NCBI RefSeq assembly: GCF_030388245.1
Contig: NZ_CP098360.1
Span: forward strand, 1,324,501 to 1,388,500
Source: Paracoccus sp. TOH
Lineage (GTDB): Bacteria; Pseudomonadota; Alphaproteobacteria; Rhodobacterales; Rhodobacteraceae
Reading direction: 5' to 3'
Length of the DNA: 64,000 bases
Part shown: one piece after another, positions 33,339-41,826 of the stretch
How the letters are laid out: each line of letters begins with the position of its first letter
Numbering within the stretch: the stretch's first letter is position 1
Program-made: the position numbers and the translations under genes
The notes under the pieces: model-generated
Seen by the model: the letters and a program-made list of their open reading frames with translations, nothing else
Databases searched by the model: none
Told to the model about the DNA's origin: nothing

Positions 33339-33370
33339 GCCTCCGGCGGGGGTATTTGGCAACGGTGAAT
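33339..33370 (+). repeat. Dispersed GGGTATTTG repeat, copy 1
   Basis: The core GGGGGTATTTGGCAACGGTG lies between the convergent genes mnmH and punA, preceded by the hairpin-forming GCCTCCGGCGG. It is one of six copies in this window of a short intergenic repeat; the consensus is GGGTATTTGnGAAACGGTGAA. This copy has GCAAC in place of GAAAC. Confidence 0.7.
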
Positions 33371-33378
33371 GGGGGGCG

Positions 33379-34182
33379 TCAGGCGCCCTGGCCAAGAAAG
33401 CGGCGCAGGATGCGTTCCAGCTTGGCCGCGCCCAGGGGTGCCATGGCCTTGGTGTGGTCGTGGCTGATCGCTTCGTCCGAGAGACCCGCGCCCATGTTGG
33501 TGATGACCGAGACGGCGGCGCAGTGCAGGCCCAGGAAACGCGCCAGGATCACCTCGGGCACGGTGGACATGCCGACGGCGTCGGCGCCCAGGATGCGGGC
33601 GGCGCGGATTTCGGCCGCGGTCTCGAAGGAAGGCCCCGAGAACCAGCAATAGACCCCCTCGGGCAGCGGGATGTGCTCGGCCGCGGCGGCGGCCTGCAGC
33701 GCGGCGCGGATTTCGGGATCATGCGCATCGGTCATCGGCACGAAGCGCGCCTCGGACGGTTCGCCGATCAGCGGGTTGGTGCCGGCGAAGGCGATGTGAT
33801 CCGAAAGCAGCATCAGCGCCCCGGGCGGCATGTCGGCGCGCAGGCTGCCGGCCGCATTGGTCAGGATCAGCCGCTTGCATCCCAGCGCCTGCAACACCTC
33901 CAGCGGCAGGCGCATGACATCGGCGCGGCCGGATTCGTAGTAATGCGCCCGCCCGCCCAGGACCGCGACCCGGCGTCCCTGCAGCCGTCCGACGACCAGT
34001 TGCGGCACATGGCCCGACACCCCGGCATGCGGAAAGCCCGGCAGGTCGGAATAGGGGATCGCCACGCCCTCGACCGCCGCCGCCAGATGCCCGAGGCCCG
34101 AGCCGAGGATCAGCCCGTATTCCGGCGGCGCGTCCCCGGCGCGGTCGCGGATCAGGCGGGCAAGCTCAGCGCTCCTTGACAT
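33379..34182 (-). CDS. punA: Purine-nucleoside phosphorylase
   Basis: The 267-residue enzyme is a trimeric-type PNP: phosphate-binding GSGLGH (27-32), GRAHYYE, TNAAGSL in the centre, and GMSTVPEVI near 210. It splits purine nucleosides with phosphate to base and ribose-1-phosphate in the cytoplasm. It overlaps the second permease gene by 17 bases and is the last gene of the importer operon, which strongly suggests that the transporter brings in purine nucleosides. Confidence 0.92.
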   Translation of the reverse strand: MSRSAELARLIRDRAGDAPPEYGLILGSGLGHLAAAVEGVAIPYSDLPGFPHAGVSGHVPQLVVGRLQGRRVAVLGGRAHYYESGRADVMRLPLEVLQALGCKRLILTNAAGSLRADMPPGALMLLSDHIAFAGTNPLIGEPSEARFVPMTDAHDPEIRAALQAAAAAEHIPLPEGVYCWFSGPSFETAAEIRAARILGADAVGMSTVPEVILARFLGLHCAAVSVITNMGAGLSDEAISHDHTKAMAPLGAAKLERILRRFLGQGA

Positions 34183-35131
34183 AAGGCTCTCCTCCGGCGC
34201 GGGGCGGGATGGCGCGGCCGACGAAGCCGGCCAGGATGATGACGGTCAGGATATAGGGCAGGGCGTTCATGAACATCGAGGGCACGGTGATGATCCCCAG
34301 GTCGAGATCGGGGAAGCGGTTCGCTACCGCCTCCATCAGCCCGAACAGGAAAGTGGCGAACAGCGCGCTCCACGGCCGCCACTTGGCGAAGATCAGCGCC
34401 GCCAGCGCGATGAAGCCGCGCCCGGCGGTCATCTCCTTGACGAAGCCGGCCGAGATGCCGGTGGCGAGATAGGCCCCGGCGATGCCGCACAGCACCCCGC
34501 AGATCATCACCGCGCCATAGCGCAGCCGGGTGACCGAGACGCCGGCGGTATCGACCGAGGCCGGGTTCTCGCCCACCGCGCGCAGCCTGAGGCCGAAGCG
34601 GGTGCGATAAAGCACCCACCAGGTCAGCGGCACCATGGCGAAGGCGACATAGACCAGCAGCGTGTGGCCCGAGACCAGTTCGGCATAGACCGGGCCGATC
34701 ACCGGCACCGGGCGCAGGCTGTCGGCGAAGGGCAGGGTGATCTCGCCGAAGCGCGCCGCGCCGGAAAGCGAGGGCGTGCGGCCGCCCAGCCCGAAGATCT
34801 TCTGCCCCAGAAGCACCGTCAGCCCCGAGGCGAGGAAGTTGATCGCCACGCCCGAGATCAGCTGGTTGCCGCGAAAGCTGATCGAGGCGAGGCCATGCAG
34901 CCCGGCCATGGCCGCGGCGCCGGCGATCCCGGCCAGCAGGCCCAGCCAGGCGCTGCCGGTGGCATAGGCGACCGAGGCCGAGGTGAAGGCCGCCATCAGC
35001 ATCTTGCCTTCCAGTCCGATGTCGAAGACCCCGGCGCGTTCGGAATACAGCCCGGCCAGGCAGGCCAGCAGCAGGGGCGTCATCAGCCGCACCGCCGAAT
35101 CGAGGATCTGCAGGACCGTCGCGAAATCCAT
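34166..35131 (-). CDS. Nucleoside-type ABC transporter permease 2
   Basis: The 321-residue integral membrane protein has eight or more hydrophobic segments and the family blocks AGLYSERAGVFDIGLEGKML (near 26-45) and GRGFIALAALIFAKWRPW (near 240). It is the second permease of a BMP/NupQ-type importer. Its ATG shares one base with the stop of permease 1 (TGATG), so both subunits are made in step. It overlaps punA by 17 bases. Confidence 0.88.
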   Translation of the reverse strand: MDFATVLQILDSAVRLMTPLLLACLAGLYSERAGVFDIGLEGKMLMAAFTSASVAYATGSAWLGLLAGIAGAAAMAGLHGLASISFRGNQLISGVAINFLASGLTVLLGQKIFGLGGRTPSLSGAARFGEITLPFADSLRPVPVIGPVYAELVSGHTLLVYVAFAMVPLTWWVLYRTRFGLRLRAVGENPASVDTAGVSVTRLRYGAVMICGVLCGIAGAYLATGISAGFVKEMTAGRGFIALAALIFAKWRPWSALFATFLFGLMEAVANRFPDLDLGIITVPSMFMNALPYILTVIILAGFVGRAIPPRAGGEPYVKER

Positions 35132-36225
35132 CACGCCCCCTTCCGGCGCAACGCCATGAACAGCCGTTCCAGCGGCATGCGCACCATGTTGTCCAGCGCC
35201 CCGGTGAACAGGATCACCAGCGCCTGGATGACCACGATCAGCTCGCGCGGGATGGTGGTCCACAGCGCCAGCTCGCCGCCGCCCTGGTAGAGGAAGCCGA
35301 ACAGCAGCGCCGCCAGCAACACGCCGAACGGATGGTTGCGGCCCATCAGCGCCACGGCGATGCCGATGAAGCCGGCGCCCTCGACGGCGTTCAGCACCAG
35401 CCGCTCGGCCTCGCCCATGACGTTGTTCACCGCCATCAGCCCGGCCAGCCCGCCCGAGACCAGCATTGCCACCACGGTGATCCGCAGGGCCGAGATGCCG
35501 GCGTAAAGCGCGGCGGGTTCGGACTTGCCGAAGGCGCGGATCTCATAGCCCAGCCGGGTGCGCCAGATCAGCAGCCAGACCAGCAGACAGGCGGCCAGGG
35601 CGATGAAGAAGGCGATGTTCACCGGCGTGTTCTCGCCCCAGTTCAGCCCCAGCGCCTTGGCCATGCCCGACAGCTTCGGCAGATGCGTCGCCGGCGCGAA
35701 GTTGGCCGAGGCCGGGTCCATGCTGCCCACCGGGCGCAGCAGGTTGACCAGAACGTAGTTCAGCAGCGCCGCGGCGATGAAGTTGAACATGATGGTGGTG
35801 ATGACGACATGGCTGCCGCGCCGGGCCTGCAGCCAGGCCGGGATCAGTGCCCAGGCCGCCCCGAACAGCGCCGCCCCCAGCATCGCCGCCGGCAGCGCGA
35901 GGGCCCAATGCGGCCAGGGCAGGGCCAGCAGCACCAGCGCCACGCCCAGGCCGCCCACCGCCGCCTGCCCTTCGCCGCCGATGTTGAACAGGCCGGCATG
36001 ATAGGCGACCATCACCGCCAGCCCGGTGAAGATGAAATTCGTGGTATAGTACAAGGTGAAGCCCCAGCCATAGCTGGACCCCAGCGCCCCCTCGACCATG
36101 ACCTTCAGCGCCTCGGCCGGGCTTTCCCCGATCGCCAGGATCACCAGCGCCGAGAGAACGAAGGCCAGCGCCAGCGAGATCAGCGGCGTCAGGATCACAT
36201 CCGCCCATTTCGGCATTCGCTCCAT
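35131..36225 (-). CDS. Nucleoside-type ABC transporter permease 1
   Basis: The 364-residue membrane protein has about nine hydrophobic segments, with FTGLAVMVAYHAGLFNIGGE (near 75-95), the signature of the first permease in BMP-dependent importers, and GAGFIGIAVALMGRNHPFG near the end. The ATG at 36225 follows GGGGGAGG. It lies 61 bases after the ATPase gene; that gap contains a copy of the dispersed repeat. It pairs with permease 2 to form the translocation path. Confidence 0.88.
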   Translation of the reverse strand: MERMPKWADVILTPLISLALAFVLSALVILAIGESPAEALKVMVEGALGSSYGWGFTLYYTTNFIFTGLAVMVAYHAGLFNIGGEGQAAVGGLGVALVLLALPWPHWALALPAAMLGAALFGAAWALIPAWLQARRGSHVVITTIMFNFIAAALLNYVLVNLLRPVGSMDPASANFAPATHLPKLSGMAKALGLNWGENTPVNIAFFIALAACLLVWLLIWRTRLGYEIRAFGKSEPAALYAGISALRITVVAMLVSGGLAGLMAVNNVMGEAERLVLNAVEGAGFIGIAVALMGRNHPFGVLLAALLFGFLYQGGGELALWTTIPRELIVVIQALVILFTGALDNMVRMPLERLFMALRRKGA

Positions 36226-36250
36226 CAGCCCGCCTCCCCCGGCTTTCTCT

Positions 36251-36276
36251 GTTTTCCAAATACCCCCGCCGGAGGC
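36251..36276 (-). repeat. Dispersed GGGTATTTG repeat, copy 2
   Basis: Read on the minus strand this is GCCTCCGGCGGGGGTATTTG followed by GAAAAC, nearly identical to copy 1 over 20 bases, including the GCCTCCGGCGG arm. It lies in the 61-base gap between the ATPase gene and permease 1, inside an operon, where a hairpin could adjust the ratio of subunits. Confidence 0.7.
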
Positions 36277-36286
36277 GAGCGGCCGA

Positions 36287-37912
36287 TCATCCCGCGCCCC
36301 CGCCGGCATCGGAGCCCGGCGCCGCAGCCGGCGGAATCGCCGCCCCGGGCGGGGTGACGGCGGGGTCGACCCCGGCCATCAGGCAGCCCAGCTCGCCGGT
36401 CGTCGCCTCGCCGGGCAGCCGCTCGCCCATAATGCGGCCGTCGAACATCACCGCGATGCGGTCCGACAGCGCCGTGATCTCGTCCAGCTCGACCGAGACC
36501 AGCAGCACCGCCTTGCCGGCATCGCGCAGCGCCAGGATGCGCTTGTGGATGAACTCGATGGCGCCGATATCCACGCCGCGCGTCGGCTGGCCGATCAGCA
36601 GCAGGTCGGGATTGCGCTCGATCTCGCGCGCCACCACGATCTTCTGCTGGTTGCCACCCGAAAAGCTCTTGGCCGCCAGGTCGGGATCGGGCGGGCGCAC
36701 GTCGAAACGCTCGATCTTGCCCATGGCGTCGGCGCGGATCGCGGCATTGTCCATCAACCAGCCCCGGTTGAACTCGGGCGCGTCGTGATAGCCGAAGGCC
36801 GCGTTCTCCCAGGCGGTGAAATCCATGATCAGCCCCTCGGCCTGCCGGTCTTCGGGAACATGGCCGATGCCGGCCTGCCTGCGCGAACGCCCGTCGGCGC
36901 CCTTGCCGCTCAGCGGCAGCGGCTTGCCGTTCAGCCGGATCTCGCCCGAGATGTGGCTGCCTGCTTCCGGAAAGCCGCCCAGGATCTCCAGCAGCTGGGT
37001 CTGGCCGTTGCCGGCCACGCCGGCGATGCCCAGGATCTCGCCGGCGCGGATCTCCAGGTCGATGCCGCGCAGCCGCTCGACCTTGTCGTGATCGACCATG
37101 CGCAGGCCGCGGATCTGCAGCACCGGGGCGCCGGGGATGGCGGGCGGCTTCTCCACCCGCAGCAGCACCTTGCGCCCGACCATCAGCTCGGCCAGTTGCG
37201 TCGGGCTGGTCTCGGCGGTGCGGACCGAGGCCACCATCTCGCCGCGCCGCATGACCGAGACATTGTCGGTGATCTCCATGATCTCGCGCAGCTTGTGGGT
37301 GATCAGGATGATGGTCTTGCCCTCGTCCTTCAGGCCGCGCAGGATGCGGAACAGGTGGTCGGCCTCGGCCGGGGTCAGGACGCCGGTCGGCTCGTCCAGG
37401 ATCAGGATGTCGGCCTGGCGATACAGCGCCTTGAGGATCTCGACCCGCTGCTGGTGGCCGACCGACAGCTCCTCGACCAGGGCGTCGGGATCGACCTGCA
37501 ATTCGTATTCCGCCGCCAGCCGCTTCAGCTCGCCGCGCGCCCGCGCCAGCGAGGGGCGCAGCAGCCGGCCGTCCTCGACCCCCAGGATGACGTTTTCCAG
37601 CACGGTGAAGTTCTGCACCAGCTTGAAATGCTGGAACACCATGCCGATGCCGGCACGGATGGCGGCCTGGCTGTCGGTGATGGCGATGGGCTGGCCGCCG
37701 ACCAGGATCTCGCCGGCATCGGGCCGGTAGAAGCCGTAGAGGATCGACATCAGCGTCGACTTGCCGGCGCCGTTCTCGCCGATGATGCCGTGGATGGTGC
37801 CGCGCGGCACGCTCAGGTCGATGTTCCTGTTGGCCTGCACCGGCCCGAAGGCCTTGCAGATCCCCCGCAATTCGATTGCGGGGGCCGTGTCCGTCGCGCC
37901 AGCAAGCGCCAT
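36287..37912 (-). CDS. Nucleoside-type ABC transporter, double ATPase
   Basis: The 541-residue protein has two fused ABC cassettes. The first has Walker A GENGAGKST (45-53), a variant signature LSVGHQQRVEIL and Walker B LILDEPTGVL. The second has a degenerate P-loop (GVAGNGQTQ), signature SFSGGNQQK and IGQPTRGVDIG, as in other CUT2/BMP importers where only one site hydrolyses ATP well. The last 25 residues are Ala/Pro/Gly-rich. It starts one base after the stop of the binding-protein gene. Confidence 0.9.
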   Translation of the reverse strand: MALAGATDTAPAIELRGICKAFGPVQANRNIDLSVPRGTIHGIIGENGAGKSTLMSILYGFYRPDAGEILVGGQPIAITDSQAAIRAGIGMVFQHFKLVQNFTVLENVILGVEDGRLLRPSLARARGELKRLAAEYELQVDPDALVEELSVGHQQRVEILKALYRQADILILDEPTGVLTPAEADHLFRILRGLKDEGKTIILITHKLREIMEITDNVSVMRRGEMVASVRTAETSPTQLAELMVGRKVLLRVEKPPAIPGAPVLQIRGLRMVDHDKVERLRGIDLEIRAGEILGIAGVAGNGQTQLLEILGGFPEAGSHISGEIRLNGKPLPLSGKGADGRSRRQAGIGHVPEDRQAEGLIMDFTAWENAAFGYHDAPEFNRGWLMDNAAIRADAMGKIERFDVRPPDPDLAAKSFSGGNQQKIVVAREIERNPDLLLIGQPTRGVDIGAIEFIHKRILALRDAGKAVLLVSVELDEITALSDRIAVMFDGRIMGERLPGEATTGELGCLMAGVDPAVTPPGAAIPPAAAPGSDAGGGAG

Positions 37913-37913
37913 G

Positions 37914-38900
37914 TTACTCGACCGGGCAGGTATTGTCGGTCATGTAGTCATGCACCTTGATCTCGCCCCCGACGATGGCCTTGGTGGCGGCCTCGACGGC
38001 GGCGGTCATCTCATCGCTGATCAGCGGCTTGTTGTTCTCGTCCATGGCGACCGAGACCCCGCCCGAGGCCAGGTCCATCACCTTCACGCCGGGCTGGATC
38101 TCGGCCCCGGCCTTGAAGGCTTCATAGACGGAATTGTCCACGCCCTTGACCATCGAGGTCAGCACCTTGCCCGGGTGCAGGTGGTTCTGGTTGCTGTCGA
38201 CGCCGATCGACAGGATGCCCGCATCGGCCGCCGCCTGCAGCACGCCGATGCCGGTGCCGCCGGCCGCCGCATAGATCACGTCGGCGCCCTGCGAGATCTG
38301 CGCCCTGACCAGCTCGCCGCCCTTGACCGGGTCGTTCCAGGCCGCGGGGGTGGTGCCGGTATAGTTGATGATGAGCTTGCCGTCCGGTTTCGCGGCCTTG
38401 AAGCCTTGGGCATAGCCGCATTCGAACTTGTGGATCAGCGGGATGTCCATGCCGCCGATGAAACCCACGGTGCCGGATTTCGACGCCTGCGCCGCCAGCA
38501 CCCCGGCCAGATACGAACCCTGTTCCTCGGTGAAGACGATGGATTGCACGTTCGGCTGTTCGACCACCATGTCGATGATGACGAATTTCGTGTCCGGATA
38601 GTCGGGGGCGACCTTGTTCAGCACCTCGCCGAAGGCGAAGCCGGTCATGACGATGGGATTGGCCCCCGATTGCGCCAGCCGGCGCAGCGCCTGCTCGCGC
38701 ATCGCCTCGGACTGCATCTCCAGTTCCTTGTAGCTGCCCCCGGTCTCGGCCTTCCAGCGCTCGGCGCCGTTATAGGCGGCCTCGTTGAAGGATTTGTCGA
38801 ATTTCCCGCCCAGGTCGAAGATCAGCGCCGGATCCGCCAGCGCCGCCAGCGGCAGTAGGGTCAGGCAGGCGCCGGCCAGCAGGGATTTCATCAGGGACAT
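37914..38900 (-). CDS. BMP-family substrate-binding protein
   Basis: The 328-residue protein is a basic-membrane-protein/PnrA-like receptor: FDLGGKFDKSFNEAAYNGAE at the start of the mature part, the ligand-pocket stretch GFAFGEVLNK, and GVDSNQNHLHPGKVLTS later. PnrA relatives bind purine nucleosides. The signal peptide (about 1-22, ending LAALA) has no lipobox cysteine, so this is a soluble periplasmic protein rather than the lipoprotein common in Gram-positives and spirochaetes. The ATG at 38900 has GAGG upstream; a second ATG at 38891 is possible. Confidence 0.9.
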   Translation of the reverse strand: MSLMKSLLAGACLTLLPLAALADPALIFDLGGKFDKSFNEAAYNGAERWKAETGGSYKELEMQSEAMREQALRRLAQSGANPIVMTGFAFGEVLNKVAPDYPDTKFVIIDMVVEQPNVQSIVFTEEQGSYLAGVLAAQASKSGTVGFIGGMDIPLIHKFECGYAQGFKAAKPDGKLIINYTGTTPAAWNDPVKGGELVRAQISQGADVIYAAAGGTGIGVLQAAADAGILSIGVDSNQNHLHPGKVLTSMVKGVDNSVYEAFKAGAEIQPGVKVMDLASGGVSVAMDENNKPLISDEMTAAVEAATKAIVGGEIKVHDYMTDNTCPVE

Positions 38901-38972
38901 GTCAGAACCTCAACCTGTTGCGGGCGATTCAGCCCGGGAATAGCCGGATTAGGGCGCAAGGGCCGGATTCCG

Positions 38973-39392
38973 TCAACCGTTTGTCTTGGCTGGCAGGGCG
39001 CAGCGCATCAGGATCGCGTCGAGGCCGGGGGCGTAGTAATTCCGCCGCCGGCCGGCCACTTCCCAACCCTGCCCGGCATAAAGCGCGATGGCGCCCGCAT
39101 TGTCGGCCGCGACCTCCAGAAAGGCCTGCTCGGCGCCGCGTGCCCGTGACGCTGCGGCGAAATCCCCAAGCAGGCGCGAGGCGAGACCCTGCCGCCGCGC
39201 CTCGGGGGCGACGGCCAGGGTCAGCAGCTCGGCTTCGTCGGCGACGGCGCGGCCCAACAGGAAGCCCTGCGGCCGCGCCAGCAGGAAGTTCAGCGGGCTT
39301 TGCAGCAGATCCTCGAACTCGGCCGCCGACCAGGGTCGGGGATGCGCCCCGAAACAGCGCAGGTGCAGGGTGGCAAGCTGGTCGGGATTCAT
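38973..39392 (-). CDS. rimI: Ribosomal protein alanine acetyltransferase RimI
   Basis: The 139-residue GNAT protein has the acetyl-CoA loop APEARRQGLASRLL and the C-terminal GAIALYAGQGWEVAGRRRNYY, which is typical of RimI/TsaB-linked acetyltransferases. RimI acetylates the N-terminus of protein S18 in E. coli. The gene follows tsaB by 18 bases, a very common neighbourhood, and this supports the name over other GNAT functions. Confidence 0.85.
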   Translation of the reverse strand: MNPDQLATLHLRCFGAHPRPWSAAEFEDLLQSPLNFLLARPQGFLLGRAVADEAELLTLAVAPEARRQGLASRLLGDFAAASRARGAEQAFLEVAADNAGAIALYAGQGWEVAGRRRNYYAPGLDAILMRCALPAKTNG

Positions 39393-39410
39393 CTGGGGGT
39401 CATCGGGCCG

Positions 39411-40010
39411 TCAGGGCAGCATGACCGGGCCGCGGTCGCGGGCCGGCGCGGCATCGGCGGGACGCAGGTAGATCGGCGCCGGGCGCGGCAGGTCGGGCTG
39501 TGCCCGCCGGGCCATGGCGATGCGGGCGATGGCCTCGGCCAGCGGCATGGCCGGGGGCAGGGCGGGCGGGCCGGGCGGCAGGTCCTGCGCCGGCGCTTGG
39601 CGCGGCGCGGTTTCGGGGCCGTCGCCGGGGCCGAAATCCTGCCAGATGACCTCGCCCGAACGCGCGGGCAGCGCGACGCGGCAGGGGCGGGGCAGGCCGA
39701 AGGCCGCAGCTTCGGTCACGCCGACGCCGATGGCGGGGATGTCCAGAGACAGCGCCAGCCCGCGCGCCGCCGCCACCGCGATGCGGATGCCGGTGAAATT
39801 GCCCGGCCCGATGCCGCAGCCGATCACGTCGAGGTCGCGCCAGCCCAGGCCCGCCTGCGCCAGCACCTCGGCCAGCAGCGGCATCAGCCGCTCGGCCTGG
39901 CCGCGGGCCATGTCCTCGTGGCGCTGGGCCAGCACCCGGTCGCCTTGCAGCAAAGCGGCCGCGCAATGCGCGGCCGATGTGTCGAAGCCCAGCGAGAGCG
40001 CCTCAGCCAA
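39411..40010 (-). CDS. tsaB: tRNA threonylcarbamoyladenosine protein TsaB
   Basis: The 199-residue protein has the ASKHA start LGFDTSAAHCAAAL and the family block GIGPGNFTGIRIAVAAARGL. TsaB is the scaffold partner of TsaD in making t6A37 on ANN-decoding tRNAs. The start is a TTG at 40010, inside the last bases of the nfu gene (8-base overlap), with GAGG upstream; no in-frame ATG is available near the conserved N-terminus. The C-terminal third is Pro/Ala-rich and short. Confidence 0.88.
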   Translation of the reverse strand: MAEALSLGFDTSAAHCAAALLQGDRVLAQRHEDMARGQAERLMPLLAEVLAQAGLGWRDLDVIGCGIGPGNFTGIRIAVAAARGLALSLDIPAIGVGVTEAAAFGLPRPCRVALPARSGEVIWQDFGPGDGPETAPRQAPAQDLPPGPPALPPAMPLAEAIARIAMARRAQPDLPRPAPIYLRPADAAPARDRGPVMLP

Positions 40011-40560
40011 CGGGGCGGACCTCGGTCACTTCCGGGATGTAATGGCGCAGCAGGTTCTCGATGCCCATCTTCAGCGTCAGCGTGGAGGAGGGGCAGCCGG
40101 CGCAGGCGCCCTGCATGTGCAGGTAGACCACGCCGCGGTCGAAACCGTGGAAGGTGATGTCGCCGCCGTCCTGCGCCACGGCCGGACGGACGCGGGTGTC
40201 CAGCAGTTCCTTGATCTGGTTCACGATCTCGGCGTCGGGGCCGGCCTGATCGTTATGGCCGCTGGTGCTGGCCGGGCCCTCGATCGCCGGGGCGCCGGAC
40301 TGGTAATGCTCCATGATCGCGCCTAGGACCGAGGGCTTCAGATGGTCCCAGACCGCGTCCTCGGCCTTGGTCACGGTGACGAAATCCGAGCCGAGGAACA
40401 CGCCGGTCACGCCCGGCACCGCGAAGATGCGGCGGGCAAGCGGGCTGGTGGCGGCGGCATCGGCCTGCGGGAAATCCGCGGTGCCATTGCCCAGCACGGT
40501 TTCGCCCGGCAGGAACTTCAGCGTCGCGGGGTTCGGGGTGGTCTCGGTCTGGATGAACAT
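40003..40560 (-). CDS. NifU-like Fe-S scaffold/carrier (Nfu)
   Basis: The 185-residue protein has an N-terminal Nfu_N domain starting MFIQTETTPNPATLKFLPG and a C-terminal NifU domain with the cluster-binding C153-AG-C156 in QGACAGCPSSTLTLK. It delivers Fe-S clusters to targets in the cytoplasm, like mitochondrial Nfu1. AAAGGAG lies upstream of the ATG. It is the first gene of the nfu-tsaB-rimI operon. Confidence 0.92.
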   Translation of the reverse strand: MFIQTETTPNPATLKFLPGETVLGNGTADFPQADAAATSPLARRIFAVPGVTGVFLGSDFVTVTKAEDAVWDHLKPSVLGAIMEHYQSGAPAIEGPASTSGHNDQAGPDAEIVNQIKELLDTRVRPAVAQDGGDITFHGFDRGVVYLHMQGACAGCPSSTLTLKMGIENLLRHYIPEVTEVRPVG

Positions 40561-40613
40561 GCGCGGGACTCCTTTGTGCCCGGATATGGGGATCGAAGGG
40601 GGGGCAAGTCAAG

Positions 40614-41216
40614 CTAGAGGGTGACGCCTTTGCCGGCGGCAAGCCCGGCGAAGATGAAGAAATTCACCAGCGCATGCGCCAGGGCGCCCGCGCCCGCCGT
40701 GCCCGAGGACAGCCGCGCCGCCATCATGAAGGGCGCGATCAGCGCCGCGCCGGCGATCATCGTCGCGGCACCCTGCCCGGAAAGCCGGGCGGCGCCCATT
40801 GCCGGCGCCAGGTGCCACAGCACGAACAGGGCCGCCGCCAGAACCTGCGCGGCTGGGCCCGGCCGCGGGATCAGGGCGCCGCGCCAGAACCCTTCCTCGA
40901 GCGTGCCGTTCAGCAGCGCCGCCAGCGCCACCGCCGCCAGCACATGCGGCGAAAGCCGGCCCGGCGCATCGCCCGACCACAGCGCGGCGGCCGCGACCAG
41001 AGCGGCCAGGGCCAGCACCGCCGGGGCCGAGGGACGGCGCAGGCGCAGCGACCATTCGCCGCAGCGGCGCAGCGCCAGGGCCAGCAGCGCCCAATAGACG
41101 GCCAGCCCGGCCAGATAGCCGTCGAGCGGCCGCAACCCGCTTTGCCCCAGCAGGTGGAACAGCCCCGCCAGCGCCGGAAACGCCAAAAGCGTCGCCGCCG
41201 CCAGCCGGCGGTTCAT
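40614..41216 (-). CDS. CPBP-family intramembrane metalloprotease
   Basis: The 200-residue membrane protein has the three CPBP (Abi/Rce1) blocks: EEGFWRG at 107-113, H135 in VLWHLAPAMG, and HALVNFF near 181. These form the proposed zinc or glutamate active site inside the membrane. Family roles range from CAAX-type proteolysis to bacteriocin immunity; the substrate here is unknown. Its ATG shares one base with the stop of the universal stress protein gene (TGATG), so the two are coupled. Confidence 0.82.
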   Translation of the reverse strand: MNRRLAAATLLAFPALAGLFHLLGQSGLRPLDGYLAGLAVYWALLALALRRCGEWSLRLRRPSAPAVLALAALVAAAALWSGDAPGRLSPHVLAAVALAALLNGTLEEGFWRGALIPRPGPAAQVLAAALFVLWHLAPAMGAARLSGQGAATMIAGAALIAPFMMAARLSSGTAGAGALAHALVNFFIFAGLAAGKGVTL

Positions 41217-41671
41217 CAGGTGACCTGTTCCAGCCGCTCGCGCGAGATGTCGCCCGGCACGATGGTGATCGGGCAGGGCAGGCTAGCCATTTCGCGCAAA
41301 AGCCGGGTGACCAGCGGCCCCGGCCCGGCGCTTTCGGTCGAGGCGGCCAGCACCACCACGCCGATTTCGGGATCCTCGTGGATCTGCGCCAGCAGTTCGG
41401 TGCCCGGCTCGCCCTCGCGCACCACCAGCTCCGGTTCGATGCCGGGGCGGTCGCGCATCCATTTGGCAAAGACCTCGTAATGCGCCTCGATCCGCTCATA
41501 GGCTTCGGCGCGCATCACCTCGGCCACGCCCATGCCGTGCTGGATGGCATTGGCCGGAATCACCGCCAGCACCTGAACGCCGCCGCCGGTCTTGGCGGCA
41601 CGCAGGGCGGCATAGCGGATGGCGTTCAGACATTCGCGCGAATCGTCCAGAACCACCAGAAATTTCCGCAT
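41216..41671 (-). CDS. Universal stress protein (UspA family)
   Basis: The 151-residue protein has the Usp fold: first strand MRKFLVVLDDSRECLNAIRYA, central helix AYERIEAHYEVF, and the nucleotide-loop region VVLAASTESAGPGPLVTRLL, where the ATP-binding G-2x-G-9x-G-S pattern is only partly kept. It may therefore not bind ATP. Usp proteins accumulate under starvation and other stress. It is divergent from the sugar transferase gene, with 155 bases between. Confidence 0.82.
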   Translation of the reverse strand: MRKFLVVLDDSRECLNAIRYAALRAAKTGGGVQVLAVIPANAIQHGMGVAEVMRAEAYERIEAHYEVFAKWMRDRPGIEPELVVREGEPGTELLAQIHEDPEIGVVVLAASTESAGPGPLVTRLLREMASLPCPITIVPGDISRERLEQVT

Positions 41672-41826
41672 CGTCCCCTACCGGCAGCCCCGATTTGAGC
41701 AAAGACTGGCCGAAAGGACACTGTTGCGCAAGTCTTGTGCTGTTTCCCTCTTGCGTCGGTTCCTAATTCACAGACCCTGTGTTACGCGAGATATGTTAGC
41801 CAAATCGCCGAACACGGGACGGAATC

